Origin: Bifidobacterium breve
GTDB lineage: Bacteria; Myxococcota_A; UBA796; SXON01
DNA length: 53,857 nucleotides
Reading direction: 5' to 3'
NCBI GenBank assembly: GCA_943328795.2
Contig: CALQBK020000010.1
Span: 1-53,857, forward strand
Positions 1 to 8,464 of the stretch are shown piece after piece; position 1 is the first letter of the stretch; each line of letters starts with the position of its first letter. Below the pieces are notes generated by a model that worked only from the letters and a program-made list of their open reading frames with translations, was not told the origin of the DNA and searched no databases. The position numbers were made by a program, and so were the translations under genes.

Positions 1-82
1 CGGAAGGGATGCTGCACCTTCGCGCTCACGCGAAGAGCGGGAGGTGGGATGAGTTGGAGCGTACAGTGTTGGCGACCTGCCG

Positions 83-1942
83 GTGGCAACCAACAAGTCG
101 AATTACTCGAGCCAACCCTGCTTCATGACGGCTTTGGATCATCACGCCCACACGCAAGAGACCGCCACGCCGGAGCCGCAGTGCCCGGACCAGTACTTCC
201 CCGCGAAGGACGTTCCGAAGTTGGACGAGTGCTTCTCCGAGGGCACGACGGTCGGCACGTTCACCCCCGAGGTCCTCTGGGACACCGAGACGTTCACGAT
301 GGGCACCACCGCGTCGGTGAGCTGCATGATGCAGCCCATCGTCTGCTCGCTCACCGATGACAACGGCGACGGCCAGATCGACGACGACGACGTGCCTGAC
401 GTCATGATCATCACCTACAGCCCCGGCGTGCTCCGCGCGTTGAGCGGCGAGGACGGCAGCGAGCTCTGGGCGACCAGCGGGAACGGCCAGATCCAGATCA
501 CCGGCGGCGCGGCCTGCGGGGACATCGACAACGACGGCGTGCCCGAGGTCATCGCGGCCACCAGCAGCGGCGTGGACGTGTTCGACAACGAGGGCAACGC
601 CGAGTGGTCGTGGACGGGCGGGTCGGGCCACATGGACGGCACGTCGGACGCCCCCGGCATCGCCGACATGGACCACGACGGCGACCCCGAGGTGCTGATC
701 GGCAACTGCATCCTCGACAACAGCGGCAGCCGCCTCGGGTGTGGCACCTCCGGCTACGGCACGTCGTCGAACGTCGGCTCCGCGGCGTTCGCGGTGGACA
801 TCAACCAGGACGGCGAGCTCGAGCTGGTGGCGGGCAACGCCCTCTACGACATCAACGGGACCGCGCTGTGGACCAACGGGCAAGCCGATGCCTACCCGGC
901 GGTCGGCAACTTCGACTCCGACGAGTTCGGCGAGATCGCCACCACGGGCGACGCCCGCATGAGGGTGCAGGATGACGACGGCACCGTGCTCTGCAGCGCC
1001 GCCATCCCCGCCGCCTCGGGCTCCTACGGCGGCCCCCCGACCGTCGCGGACTTCGACGGCGACGGCGAGGCCGAGATCGGCGTAGCCGCGAACTCGACGT
1101 ACACGGTGTTCGAGACCGACTGCTCGGTGCTCTGGCAGTACACGGGCACGACCGATCCTTCGTCGGGCAACACCGGCAGCTCGGTGTTCGACTTCGAAGG
1201 CGACGGCATCGCAGACGTGGTGTACGCGGACGAGCACTGGGTGTGGGTCTTCAACGGCGCCGATGGCTCGGTGAAGATGCAGGACACGACCCACTCGAAC
1301 AACACGTGGCTCGAGTACCCGACGATCGCGGACATCAACGCCGACGGGTCTGCGGACATCGCGGTCTGCAACACCCCCGGGAGCTGGGGCTCGCGCAACG
1401 GCGTCACGGTGTTCAGCGACGCCGACCGCTCCTGGCGCTCCGGCCGGCCTATCTGGAACCAGCACGGCTACAGCATCACGAACGTGAACGACGACGGCAC
1501 GATCCCGCAGTACCAGGACACCAACTGGCTCACGTACAACAACTTCCGCTCGGGCGATCTGACGCCCGGCGTCGGGTACAGCGGGCCGGACCTCTACGCG
1601 AAGATCGAGGACGTCTGCGTCGACGAGTGCGCGAACGGCAACGTGACGGTGTGGGTCGAGGTCGGGAACCAGGGCTACTCGGACGTGACGGACCCGTTCA
1701 ACATCGAGATCATCGGGGCGACCGACTCCGGCGACGTCATCCTGGACACGGTGTCCTGGACGGTCGGCCTCGTGCAGGGCCACCAGAGCGACTCGCTCTC
1801 GATCGAGCTCACCGGCGTGCCGACGCCGCTGTACGACCTGCGTGTGGCCGTCGACGGTGGGAACTCGGAGTCCTTGTCCGAGATCAACGAGTGCTACGAG
1901 ACGAACAACGAGGACACGTGGGGCAGCATCATCTGTCTCTGA
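83..1942 (+). CDS. FG-GAP/VCBS repeat surface protein with C-terminal CARDB-like domain, 5' end incomplete or disrupted
   Basis: Large extracellular protein of about 619 residues. Repeated Asp-rich calcium-loop motifs of the DxDxDG type (for example DNNGDGQIDDDDVPD, DIDNDGVPEV, DMDHDGDPEV, DFDGDGEAEI) mark an FG-GAP/VCBS beta-propeller over roughly residues 80-450. The last 120 residues (from about YAKIEDVCVDEC) resemble a CARDB adhesion domain. Such proteins are usually exported and bind surfaces or ligands; no specific ligand can be read here. The first usable start in frame is a GTG at 83, but it gives no signal peptide or lipobox, and an in-frame TGA lies at 50-52. The real N-terminus has therefore probably been lost to a frameshift or lies outside the window. 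A radical SAM gene follows 16 bases downstream on the same strand, suggesting an operon. Confidence 0.75.
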   Translation: MATNKSNYSSQPCFMTALDHHAHTQETATPEPQCPDQYFPAKDVPKLDECFSEGTTVGTFTPEVLWDTETFTMGTTASVSCMMQPIVCSLTDDNGDGQIDDDDVPDVMIITYSPGVLRALSGEDGSELWATSGNGQIQITGGAACGDIDNDGVPEVIAATSSGVDVFDNEGNAEWSWTGGSGHMDGTSDAPGIADMDHDGDPEVLIGNCILDNSGSRLGCGTSGYGTSSNVGSAAFAVDINQDGELELVAGNALYDINGTALWTNGQADAYPAVGNFDSDEFGEIATTGDARMRVQDDDGTVLCSAAIPAASGSYGGPPTVADFDGDGEAEIGVAANSTYTVFETDCSVLWQYTGTTDPSSGNTGSSVFDFEGDGIADVVYADEHWVWVFNGADGSVKMQDTTHSNNTWLEYPTIADINADGSADIAVCNTPGSWGSRNGVTVFSDADRSWRSGRPIWNQHGYSITNVNDDGTIPQYQDTNWLTYNNFRSGDLTPGVGYSGPDLYAKIEDVCVDECANGNVTVWVEVGNQGYSDVTDPFNIEIIGATDSGDVILDTVSWTVGLVQGHQSDSLSIELTGVPTPLYDLRVAVDGGNSESLSEINECYETNNEDTWGSIICL

Positions 1943-1958
1943 CAGGTGACATTGCCGC

Positions 1959-3206
1959 ATGCCTACGCCGACTCCTCGCGCCGCCCGTCCTGCTCCCCGG
2001 GAGTTCAAGCTCGAGGAGCTCGACGACCCGAAGCCGATCTACGCGGTGTGGGAGCTCACCACCCGCTGTGACCAGCCCTGCCAGCACTGCGGCACGCGGG
2101 CGGGCTCTGCACGCGACGACGAGCTCTCGACCCCGAAGGTGAAGGAGGTCGGCGCGGCCCTCGCCAAGCTTGGGTGCCGCGAGGTCACGCTGATCGGCGG
2201 CGAGGCGTACTTGCGCGCCGACGTCGAGGAGATCATCGCGTTCCTCTCGGACACCGGCATCCGCGTCACGATGCAGTCCGGCGGGCGGGCGTTGACGCGC
2301 GACCGGTGCCGCAAGTTCGCGGCGGCGGGGTTGCAGGCCGTGGGCATCAGCATCGACGGCTTGGAGGAGCAGCACGACACGCTCCGGGGCAACAAGGGCT
2401 CGCACAAGGCCGCGCTCCAAGCGGTGAAGAACGCGCGAGAGACGGGCCTGATCGTCACGTCGAACATGCAGATCAACCGGCTGAACCAACACACGCTGCG
2501 GGAGACCGCCGCGATGTTGCGGGACCACCAGGTCCGCGCGTGGCAAGTGCAGCTGACGACGCCGATGGGGAACGCGGCGGACCACCCCGAGTGGATCTTG
2601 CAGCCGCCGGACGTCGTGACGGTGCTCGACACCCTCGCGGAGATCCAGCTCGACGCGGTCCAAAACCCGCGCGCGCACGAGAAGCCGCGGCCCATCGGGT
2701 GCTTCAACGTCCAAGCGGCCAACAACATCGGGTACTTCGGGCCGCATGAAGAGGTCCTGCGCTCCCGGCCGGGCGGCAGCGCGCGCCACTGGATTGGCTG
2801 TGGGGCGGGCCGCGCGGTCATCGGCATCGAGAGCGACGGGACGGTCAAGGGCTGCCCGTCCTTGCCCACCGCCCCGTACACCGGCGGGAACGTGAAGGAC
2901 CTCGAGCTCGCCGACATCTGGAAGCACGCCGACGCCCTGAACTTCGCGCGCAAGGACCGCCTCGACGAGCTCTGGGGCTACTGCAAGCGCTGCTACTACG
3001 CGGATATTTGCAAGGGGGGGTGCTCGTTCACCGCGCACACGCTGCTCGGGCGCAGGGGCAACAACCCGCTCTGCTACCACCGCGCCGTCCAGCTGCGCCG
3101 AGAGGGGATCCAGGAGCGGTTGGTGCAAGTCGAGCGCGCCGCGGGGGAACGGTACGACTTCGGGCGATTTGAGATTGTGGAGGAGAAGATCACGGAAATG
3201 CCTTGA
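1959..3206 (+). CDS. Radical SAM/SPASM domain enzyme
   Basis: Protein of 415 residues. The radical SAM cluster motif CX3CX2C is C37-C41-C44, followed by a GGE-type SAM-binding strand (residues 80-82). The C-terminal SPASM region has the expected auxiliary-cluster cysteines C281, C299, C342, C345, C351, C355 and C372. SPASM enzymes typically modify peptides or proteins, or act in cofactor maturation, via a 5'-deoxyadenosyl radical. The actual substrate is not evident. The gene sits 16 bases after the FG-GAP gene and about 50 bases before an SD-repeat lipoprotein, so one of these exported proteins, or a small peptide encoded elsewhere, could be the target. That is inference; no precursor-peptide ORF was recognised between them. 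The ATG at 1959 is the natural start. Confidence 0.85.
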   Translation: MPTPTPRAARPAPREFKLEELDDPKPIYAVWELTTRCDQPCQHCGTRAGSARDDELSTPKVKEVGAALAKLGCREVTLIGGEAYLRADVEEIIAFLSDTGIRVTMQSGGRALTRDRCRKFAAAGLQAVGISIDGLEEQHDTLRGNKGSHKAALQAVKNARETGLIVTSNMQINRLNQHTLRETAAMLRDHQVRAWQVQLTTPMGNAADHPEWILQPPDVVTVLDTLAEIQLDAVQNPRAHEKPRPIGCFNVQAANNIGYFGPHEEVLRSRPGGSARHWIGCGAGRAVIGIESDGTVKGCPSLPTAPYTGGNVKDLELADIWKHADALNFARKDRLDELWGYCKRCYYADICKGGCSFTAHTLLGRRGNNPLCYHRAVQLRREGIQERLVQVERAAGERYDFGRFEIVEEKITEMP

Positions 3207-3259
3207 CTTCCGGCTGCACGTTCCTGTATAGGCCGGCAGCCAACCCCAACGGAGGTCCA

Positions 3260-4141
3260 ATGCGTCTCGTTTCCATCGCCTCGTTTCTCGGTTTCTCGGT
3301 GATCCCCGCCCTCGCGGGCTGCAGCCAGAACTACAAGGGTGTCGACGATACCGGCATCGGCAACTCGATCGACAGCGACGCCGACACGGACGCAGACTCG
3401 GACTCCGACTCGGATGCCGACAGCGACGCCGACTCCGACACCGACAGCGACTCCGATACGGACGCCGACACGGACACCGACACGGACACCGACACCGATG
3501 CAGACTGCGTCCCGACCGGCGGCGACTGGAGCTGGGTGATCCAGACCCTCGAGGTCGGTGACTCGACCACGGGCATCGACCTGGACGGCGACGGCAGCGT
3601 GGACAACGCGCTGTCCCCGGTCGCGAGCGGCATGAACGTCGCCATCGCGGACGCGATGTCCACGAGCAGCACCGTCATGGTCGTGCAGTTCTGGGGCGTA
3701 GACGACTGGTGCAACGACAGCATGGACGGCGCGATCGGCGCGGCGACGGACACGGACGGGAACGCCTCGGACAACGGCTCCGGCTCCGAGAGCTTCGACG
3801 CCGAGCTGGACGGCTCCGGGCACATGAGCCTGAGCTCTGGCGCGACCATCAGCGGCAGCACCTGGACGGCCGAGATCCCCTCCGCCGAGGTGACCATCGG
3901 CGGCTGGAGCTTCGAGCCCGTCACCCCGATCTACGTCGAGGGCACGGCGTCCGAGACGATGAACTCGGGCGTGCTCGGCTTTGCGCTCGACAAGGAGCTC
4001 ATGCGGCAGATCGCGACCGACAACGGGTGGGACCCGTCGTTGGCGGACAGCGCGGCGGACCTCGACATGGACGGCGACGGCGAGACCGACGCGATCTCCG
4101 TGGGCTTCACGTTCGAAGCCCCTACCTGCACGCTCTTCTAA
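3260..4141 (+). CDS. SD/TD-repeat lipoprotein of unknown function
   Basis: Protein of 293 residues starting at the ATG at 3260, preceded by a clear GGAGG at 3251-3255; this start is preferred over an upstream GTG because it opens directly into a signal peptide. The signal ends in a lipobox (residues LAGC, Cys21), so it is predicted to be a lipid-anchored envelope protein. Residues 38-82 are an Asp-alternating linker of Ser/Thr/Ala-Asp pairs, a common feature of myxococcal surface lipoproteins. The folded C-terminal part (about residues 85-293) has scattered DLDGDG-type putative calcium loops but no family I recognise. It follows the radical SAM gene in the same direction and converges on the GH1-like/maf pair. 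Confidence 0.8.
   Translation: MRLVSIASFLGFSVIPALAGCSQNYKGVDDTGIGNSIDSDADTDADSDSDSDADSDADSDTDSDSDTDADTDTDTDTDTDADCVPTGGDWSWVIQTLEVGDSTTGIDLDGDGSVDNALSPVASGMNVAIADAMSTSSTVMVVQFWGVDDWCNDSMDGAIGAATDTDGNASDNGSGSESFDAELDGSGHMSLSSGATISGSTWTAEIPSAEVTIGGWSFEPVTPIYVEGTASETMNSGVLGFALDKELMRQIATDNGWDPSLADSAADLDMDGDGETDAISVGFTFEAPTCTLF
3371..3505 (+). repeat. Low-complexity GAC-rich repeat encoding the (S/T/A)D linker
   Basis: Degenerate hexamer repeat in which every second codon is GAC/GAT, alternating with Ser, Thr or Ala codons. It lies just after the lipobox of the lipoprotein gene and encodes a flexible acidic spacer. Such repeats change length easily by slippage. Confidence 0.85.
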
Positions 4142-4150
4142 CTGGGTCCC

Positions 4151-4185
4151 GGTTCGGCCTCGCCGAAGACGGCGGAGCCGAGACC
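4151..4185. terminator. Hairpin between convergent genes, probable bidirectional terminator
   Basis: Arms 4151-4165 and 4170-4185 are largely complementary (GGT..CGGC..CGCCG against CGGCG..GCCG..ACC) around an AAGA loop. It lies just after the lipoprotein stop at 4141 and before the stop of the convergent GH1-like gene at 4239. There is no U-tract, as is common in GC-rich genomes. Confidence 0.45.
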
Positions 4186-4238
4186 GCGCGGGCCGGGCGG
4201 GTTTGAGCCCAAGCGGTGAATCTCCCCGACGCTCCGGC

Positions 4239-5018
4239 TTACCCGGCCCCAAGCACGTGGACGCCCTCGTCCACGGCCTGCGCGACGACCGCCGCGTCCC
4301 CGAGCACGAACAGGGACCGGCCAGTCCGCCACGCGCGGTGTAGGTCGGCGAGCGAAGGCTCGATAGCAACCGTGAAGTCGGTCGCTGGCGTGCCGTTTGG
4401 CAGCTCCCCGACCGCCCCGAACGGCGGGACCAGCTGCCCCGTCGCCAGCGTCGTCACCAGCGCGTGCGCCTCGGGCTCGCGGCCGAGGAGGTCGCCGAAC
4501 AGCCGGTCGCGGCGCCGGCGCTGCACGTCGAAGCGCTCTGCGACCCCGACGAGCGTCCCCCCACCGCCCGGGCCCGGCGCCTTCCGAAGGTGCAGCCAGC
4601 AGCTCGCCTGGGCATCGAGCAGGATGCGCGCTACCCGCTTCTGATCGGCCTCGTAGAGCGCGGCCTCGCCGAGCGGCTCCCAGGTCCCGACCCAGTACCG
4701 CGCGAGCTCGCCGCAGTGGTGCGCGAGGCAGTCCACGTAGCAGCCGAAGCCGGCGAGCGCGTCCGCGTCGAGCCACCCCTCCCGCTCGATCTGCCAGCCG
4801 GGGAGCCCACCCCGGTGAACGACCACCACGGCCTCGAGCTTGCGCTTGCGCGCGGCGATCAGCGCCCGGCGCAGCTTGTCGAGGTGCGCGTCGTCGTAGC
4901 GCCCCTTCTCGGGCTCGACCGCGGCCCAGGTCACGTCGAGGGCCACGAACGCCCCGTCCGCCGCGCCCTCCACGGCAGCGTCCCAGAGAAAGCCCCCTCG
5001 GACCAGGGTCCGGGTCAC
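4239..5018 (-). CDS. Truncated glycoside hydrolase family 1-like protein, probably non-catalytic
   Basis: Protein of 259 residues resembling the GH1 beta-glucosidase TIM barrel: an FLW opening, a WxxVEPEKGRYD segment, the VVHRGGLPGW strand (cf. the LHHxxLPxW of GH1) and YWVGTWEP at residues 108-115. The acid/base Glu (E114) of the family NEP motif is kept, but the Asn is Trp. Near the C-terminus the strand that should read ITENG reads VLGDA, so the catalytic nucleophile appears to be missing. Length is about 60% of a normal GH1 enzyme. The GTG start at 5016-5018 overlaps the maf TGA by four bases (GTGA), so it is translationally coupled to maf. A binding or scaffold role is more likely than hydrolysis, but this is inferred. 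Confidence 0.6.
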   Translation of the reverse strand: MTRTLVRGGFLWDAAVEGAADGAFVALDVTWAAVEPEKGRYDDAHLDKLRRALIAARKRKLEAVVVVHRGGLPGWQIEREGWLDADALAGFGCYVDCLAHHCGELARYWVGTWEPLGEAALYEADQKRVARILLDAQASCWLHLRKAPGPGGGGTLVGVAERFDVQRRRRDRLFGDLLGREPEAHALVTTLATGQLVPPFGAVGELPNGTPATDFTVAIEPSLADLHRAWRTGRSLFVLGDAAVVAQAVDEGVHVLGAG

Positions 5019-5572
5019 GCCGGCCGGCTCGCAGCGAGCAACGCGAGGGTCTCCACCAGCGGCAGCCCCACGACGTTGGTGTAGCTGCCGTGCACGACCT
5101 CCACGAGCGAACCACCACGCCCCTGGATGCCGTACCCGCCGGCCTTGTCGAACGGCTCGCCGGTGGCGATGTACGCCGCGATCTCACGCGCAGTGAGCGG
5201 GCGAAAGCGCACGCGCGTGGACACCACGCGGTGGGTCTCACGCGCCCCGAGCCGCAACACGACGGCGGTGTGAACGGCGTGCTCACGGCCGGCGAGGTCC
5301 CCGAGCATCGCGGCTGCGTGCGCGGCGTCCACCGGCTTGCCGAGCACCCGGTCGTCGATCGCGACGGTCGTGTCCGCGGCCAGGACCGCCGCACGTTCAC
5401 TCCGGCCCGCGACGACCCTCGCCTTCGCGCGCGCCACCCGCAGCACGTAGGCGCGAGGCAGCTCGCCGGGGAGCCACGTCTCGTCGGCGTCGGCCGGCTG
5501 CACGGTGAACGGCACGCCGGCGCTCTCCAGGAGCTCGCGGCGGCGGGGGCTGGCGCTAGCGAGGATGAGCAC
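5015..5572 (-). CDS. maf: Maf family nucleoside triphosphate pyrophosphatase
   Basis: Protein of 185 residues, the usual Maf length. It begins at a GTG with the family signature LILASASPRRRELL and contains the AADTTVAIDDRVLGKP substrate/metal region, a FDKAGGYGIQGRG segment and YTNVVGLPL near the C-terminus. Maf proteins are cytoplasmic house-cleaning enzymes that hydrolyse dTTP/UTP or modified nucleotides to the monophosphate and pyrophosphate, and have been linked to septum formation. The longer open frame upstream has no family similarity, so the GTG at 5572 is chosen. It is the first gene of a two-gene operon with the GH1-like gene, and is divergent from the 5'-nucleotidase gene. Confidence 0.93.
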   Translation of the reverse strand: MLILASASPRRRELLESAGVPFTVQPADADETWLPGELPRAYVLRVARAKARVVAGRSERAAVLAADTTVAIDDRVLGKPVDAAHAAAMLGDLAGREHAVHTAVVLRLGARETHRVVSTRVRFRPLTAREIAAYIATGEPFDKAGGYGIQGRGGSLVEVVHGSYTNVVGLPLVETLALLAASRPA

Positions 5573-5680
5573 GCATCGCCCATTAGCCCGAACGATTGAC
5601 GAGGCGCAGCAGCCCGGGCAGGCCGCGCTGTTCGCGCGGGGCCCCGTTTCCGGATAGCCCGCCCGAAACCGAGGTTTCCG

Positions 5681-7534
5681 ATGCGCTCCTGGCCGCTGCT
5701 CGCGCTCACGCTCTCCGCGTGCACCCACAAGGACGTCGTGGACGACTCCGCGGGGCCCGGCGACTCCGACTCCGACTCGGCGATCGACAGCGGCGACGGC
5801 AAGCAGCGCTTCGTGGTGCTGCACACCAACGACAACCACAGCCACTTGGTCGGGTGGGGCCCGAACGCCGAGTACACCCCCGAGACCACGGGCGATGACC
5901 AGACCGTGGGCGGCATCGCGCGCACGATGACCCTCGTCCAGCAGATCCGCGCGTCCAGCCCCGACCAGGTGCTGCTCTTCGACGCCGGCGACTGGATGAA
6001 CGGGGACCTGTTCATGCTGCTGGCCCAGACGGACCCAGCGGAGCTGCAGATGTTCCAGGCGCTCGACTACGACGCCGTCACGCTCGGCAACCACGAGTTC
6101 GACCGCGGCCCCGGCTACCTGGGAGACATGCTCGCGAAGGCCGACTCGCTCGGCGTAGACGTGCCGATCGTCGCATCCAACGTCGTCGCCAACCCCGACG
6201 ACGCCGCGGACGACTCGCTCGAGGCTGAGCTCGACAGCGGGCGCATCGAGTCGACCAAGGTCCTCGTGCTCGACAATGGGCTCCGGCTCGGCCTGTTCGG
6301 CCTGATCGGCGACGACGCGCAGTCGATCACCCCCGGGATCGCCCCGTCGAGCTTCCTCCCCCAGGCTGACGCCGCCGCTGCGTCCGTGGCCTCGCTGGAG
6401 GCCGAGGGCGTCGACCTGGTCTTCGCGCTCTCGCACTCGGGCGTCACCGACGACCCGTCCACGTCGCCCGACAACCTGATCGCCCAGGCCGCCCCCGACA
6501 TCGACGTGATCGTCGGCGGGCACAGCCACACGCCGCTCCCCGAGCCGCTCACCGAGGGCACGACCACGATCCTGCAAGCCGGCGCGTTCGGGCGCTACCT
6601 CGGGGAGCTGCACCTGGCCTGGGACGGCACCACGCTCGAGGTGGAGTCCTACACGCTGCACGAGATTGACGACAGCCTCGTCGGCGACGCGACAGTGAAC
6701 GCGCAGGTCGAGGGCTTCGAGGCCGAGCTGGACGCCGGGCCGCTCGCCGCGCTCGGCCACACGCTCTCCGAGCCAATCTTGGCGGTCCCCGGGGACATCT
6801 CCACGGTGGAGTGCGCCGAGTCTGGCCTCGGCGACTTCATCACCGACTCGTACCTGTCGTCGATGAACGCGACCAACCCCGCGGACCCGATCGACTTCAG
6901 CTTCGAGAGCCAAGGCGTCGTGCGCGACAACCTCGTCGCCGGGAACACCGGCGTGGAGGCCTTCAGCGACGTGTTCCGGGTCCTCCCTCTCGGGTCGGGC
7001 AACGACGACGTGCCGGGGTACGACCTGGTGGACTTCTACGTCACGGCCGCCGAGCTGTTGGACGTGTGCGAGGTCACCGCGTCGATCTCCCCGAGCTACG
7101 GCTGCAACTACTTCATCGAGGTGTCCGGCCTGCGCTGCAACATCGACATGAGCCACTCGACGTTCAACCGGGCACGCAGCATCGACCGCTGGAACGGGAC
7201 GGGCTGGGACGCGATGGACAGCAGCAGCGCGAACACCGAGCTGTACCACGTGGCCGTGGACTCCTACGTCGCGAGCCTGATGGGGATCCTCGGCGGGCTC
7301 ACGTTCGACGCCATCGTGATCACGCCGAAGGACGCCGCGGGCGCCCCGGTCGAGAGCCTCGACGCGATGCGCTTCGACGCGGACGGCACGACGGACGGCG
7401 TGCAGACGATGAAGCTGTGGCAGGCCCTGCTGGCCTATGGTCAAGGCCAGCAGGACACGGACGGCGACGGGGTGCCGGAGGCCCCCGCGGCGTACCTCGC
7501 CGCGCAGGGGCGCATCGTGGGCTACGAGCCGTGA
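5681..7534 (+). CDS. 5'-nucleotidase/2',3'-cyclic phosphodiesterase family lipoprotein
   Basis: Protein of 617 residues with a short signal and lipobox (LSAC, Cys14), then an SD-rich spacer. The calcineurin-like metallophosphatase motifs are all present: HTNDNHSH (from residue 48), DAGDW, GNHEFD and GGHSHT. The second half matches the 5'-nucleotidase C-terminal substrate-binding domain. Family members hydrolyse extracellular nucleotides or UDP-sugars to scavenge nucleosides and phosphate; as a lipoprotein it would act at the outer membrane or in the periplasm. The start at 5681 has a GAGG ribosome site six bases upstream. It is divergent from maf and converges with a small lipoprotein gene 13 bases after its stop. 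Confidence 0.9.
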   Translation: MRSWPLLALTLSACTHKDVVDDSAGPGDSDSDSAIDSGDGKQRFVVLHTNDNHSHLVGWGPNAEYTPETTGDDQTVGGIARTMTLVQQIRASSPDQVLLFDAGDWMNGDLFMLLAQTDPAELQMFQALDYDAVTLGNHEFDRGPGYLGDMLAKADSLGVDVPIVASNVVANPDDAADDSLEAELDSGRIESTKVLVLDNGLRLGLFGLIGDDAQSITPGIAPSSFLPQADAAAASVASLEAEGVDLVFALSHSGVTDDPSTSPDNLIAQAAPDIDVIVGGHSHTPLPEPLTEGTTTILQAGAFGRYLGELHLAWDGTTLEVESYTLHEIDDSLVGDATVNAQVEGFEAELDAGPLAALGHTLSEPILAVPGDISTVECAESGLGDFITDSYLSSMNATNPADPIDFSFESQGVVRDNLVAGNTGVEAFSDVFRVLPLGSGNDDVPGYDLVDFYVTAAELLDVCEVTASISPSYGCNYFIEVSGLRCNIDMSHSTFNRARSIDRWNGTGWDAMDSSSANTELYHVAVDSYVASLMGILGGLTFDAIVITPKDAAGAPVESLDAMRFDADGTTDGVQTMKLWQALLAYGQGQQDTDGDGVPEAPAAYLAAQGRIVGYEP

Positions 7535-7547
7535 GCCCCGGCGGGGA

Positions 7548-8408
7548 TCAGCTACCGTAGAACGCCACGAACAGCGCGAGGCCGGGGAGCGAGCCGCCGG
7601 TGAGCGTGTCGAACGCCAGCCCGTCGGCCGTGGCGGTGTAGGTGGTGATCGGCGCGGCGGGGATCGCGAACACGCCGACGCCCGCGGCGGTGCTGCTGTT
7701 CGTCGCGCCGGCGACGGTGAACAGGCCGTCGCTGCTGTCCGTGTCCATGTAGAAGGTGGTCGCAGCGGCGCCGGTGACCGTCGCGCCGCCGACGGGGGCG
7801 AACGCGCCGTCGAGCACGAAGCCCATCAGGATCCCCTGGGTGTCGGGGCTCCACGCGCTGCCGGCGAGCGCTACGCTGCCCACCATGCCCTCCTTGAAGG
7901 TCGCGCCGATCGAGAAGATCGTGCGGTCTGCCAGCATGCCACCGGGCTGGATCTCCTCGAGCGTCGCGCTCGAGATGCCGGTGCCCGTGGGGTACACGGT
8001 GCCTTCGCCGGCGCAGTCCTGGACGATGATGACGAGGCCCAGGGTGGGCTTGACCTCGAGGCCGCGGATCGTGAACGTGCCATCAGCGGCCACCGTCGTG
8101 TTGCCAAGGGGGGTCGGCTCGCCGCCGCTCAGCGCCGGGCCCGGGTCCACGGCGACGACGCAGAGGCCCTCGGTAGCGGGGGTGCTGGCCGGGAAGTCCA
8201 CCGCGACGCCGCTGACGTCGTAGACGATCGGCATGTCGGTGTCGGTGTCGGTGTCGGTGTCCGAGTCGGCGTCCGTGTCGGTGTCCGTGTCGGTGTCCGC
8301 GTCCGTGTCGGTCGACGAGTCGCTGTCGCCACCGCCGGAGCAGGCCGGGAGGAACGTGAAGCCCGCGAGGGCCAGGGGGAGGGTCAAGAACAGGGTGCTG
8401 TTGGACAT
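7548..8408 (-). CDS. SD/TD-repeat lipoprotein, paralogue of the next gene upstream
   Basis: Protein of 286 residues with a signal peptide and lipobox (LPAC, Cys23), an acidic linker of Thr/Ser/Ala-Asp pairs over residues about 28-58, then a beta-rich domain. The domain shares a conserved core (GLCxxAVDPxPAxxGGEPTxL) and a similar AIPAAPI-T-Y ending with the protein encoded at 8465-9331, so the two are tandem paralogues. A carboxypeptidase-regulatory-like or surface-binding fold is possible, but no known family was recognised. The ATG start has GGAG seven bases upstream. The gene lies 56 bases downstream of its paralogue on the same strand. Confidence 0.8.
   Translation of the reverse strand: MSNSTLFLTLPLALAGFTFLPACSGGGDSDSSTDTDADTDTDTDTDADSDTDTDTDTDMPIVYDVSGVAVDFPASTPATEGLCVVAVDPGPALSGGEPTPLGNTTVAADGTFTIRGLEVKPTLGLVIIVQDCAGEGTVYPTGTGISSATLEEIQPGGMLADRTIFSIGATFKEGMVGSVALAGSAWSPDTQGILMGFVLDGAFAPVGGATVTGAAATTFYMDTDSSDGLFTVAGATNSSTAAGVGVFAIPAAPITTYTATADGLAFDTLTGGSLPGLALFVAFYGS
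8235..8327 (-). repeat. Low-complexity GAC-rich repeat encoding the (T/S)D linker
   Basis: Short repeat of alternating Thr/Ser and Asp codons inside the lipoprotein gene, seen on the plus strand as repeated GTCGGTGTC/GTCCGTGTC units. It encodes the spacer between lipid anchor and folded domain. It resembles the linker repeat in the unrelated lipoprotein gene near 3400. Confidence 0.85.
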
Positions 8409-8464
8409 GGGGTCTCCTCAAATTGCCCTTGTGGGCCAGGTGTGCGCAGGTGCGCGGTGAAAAT

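Noticed and set aside
50-52. In-frame TGA before the FG-GAP gene as a second selenocysteine codon
   Set aside because: No CxxU-like motif and no family precedent; a frameshift or window-edge effect is simpler.
26-2008. 660-codon open frame on the minus strand
   Set aside because: Shadow of the FG-GAP gene with a biased composition.
3371-3505. Repeat tract as a CRISPR array
   Set aside because: Units are in frame, six bases long and lack spacers; it encodes a protein linker.
5573-7444. N-terminal extension of the maf frame across the 5'-nucleotidase gene
   Set aside because: No similarity before the GTG at 5572; antisense to a well-supported gene.
8235-8327. GTCGGTGTC repeats as a DNA-binding or uptake array
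   Set aside because: They are explained by alternating Thr/Ser-Asp codons in a lipoprotein gene.
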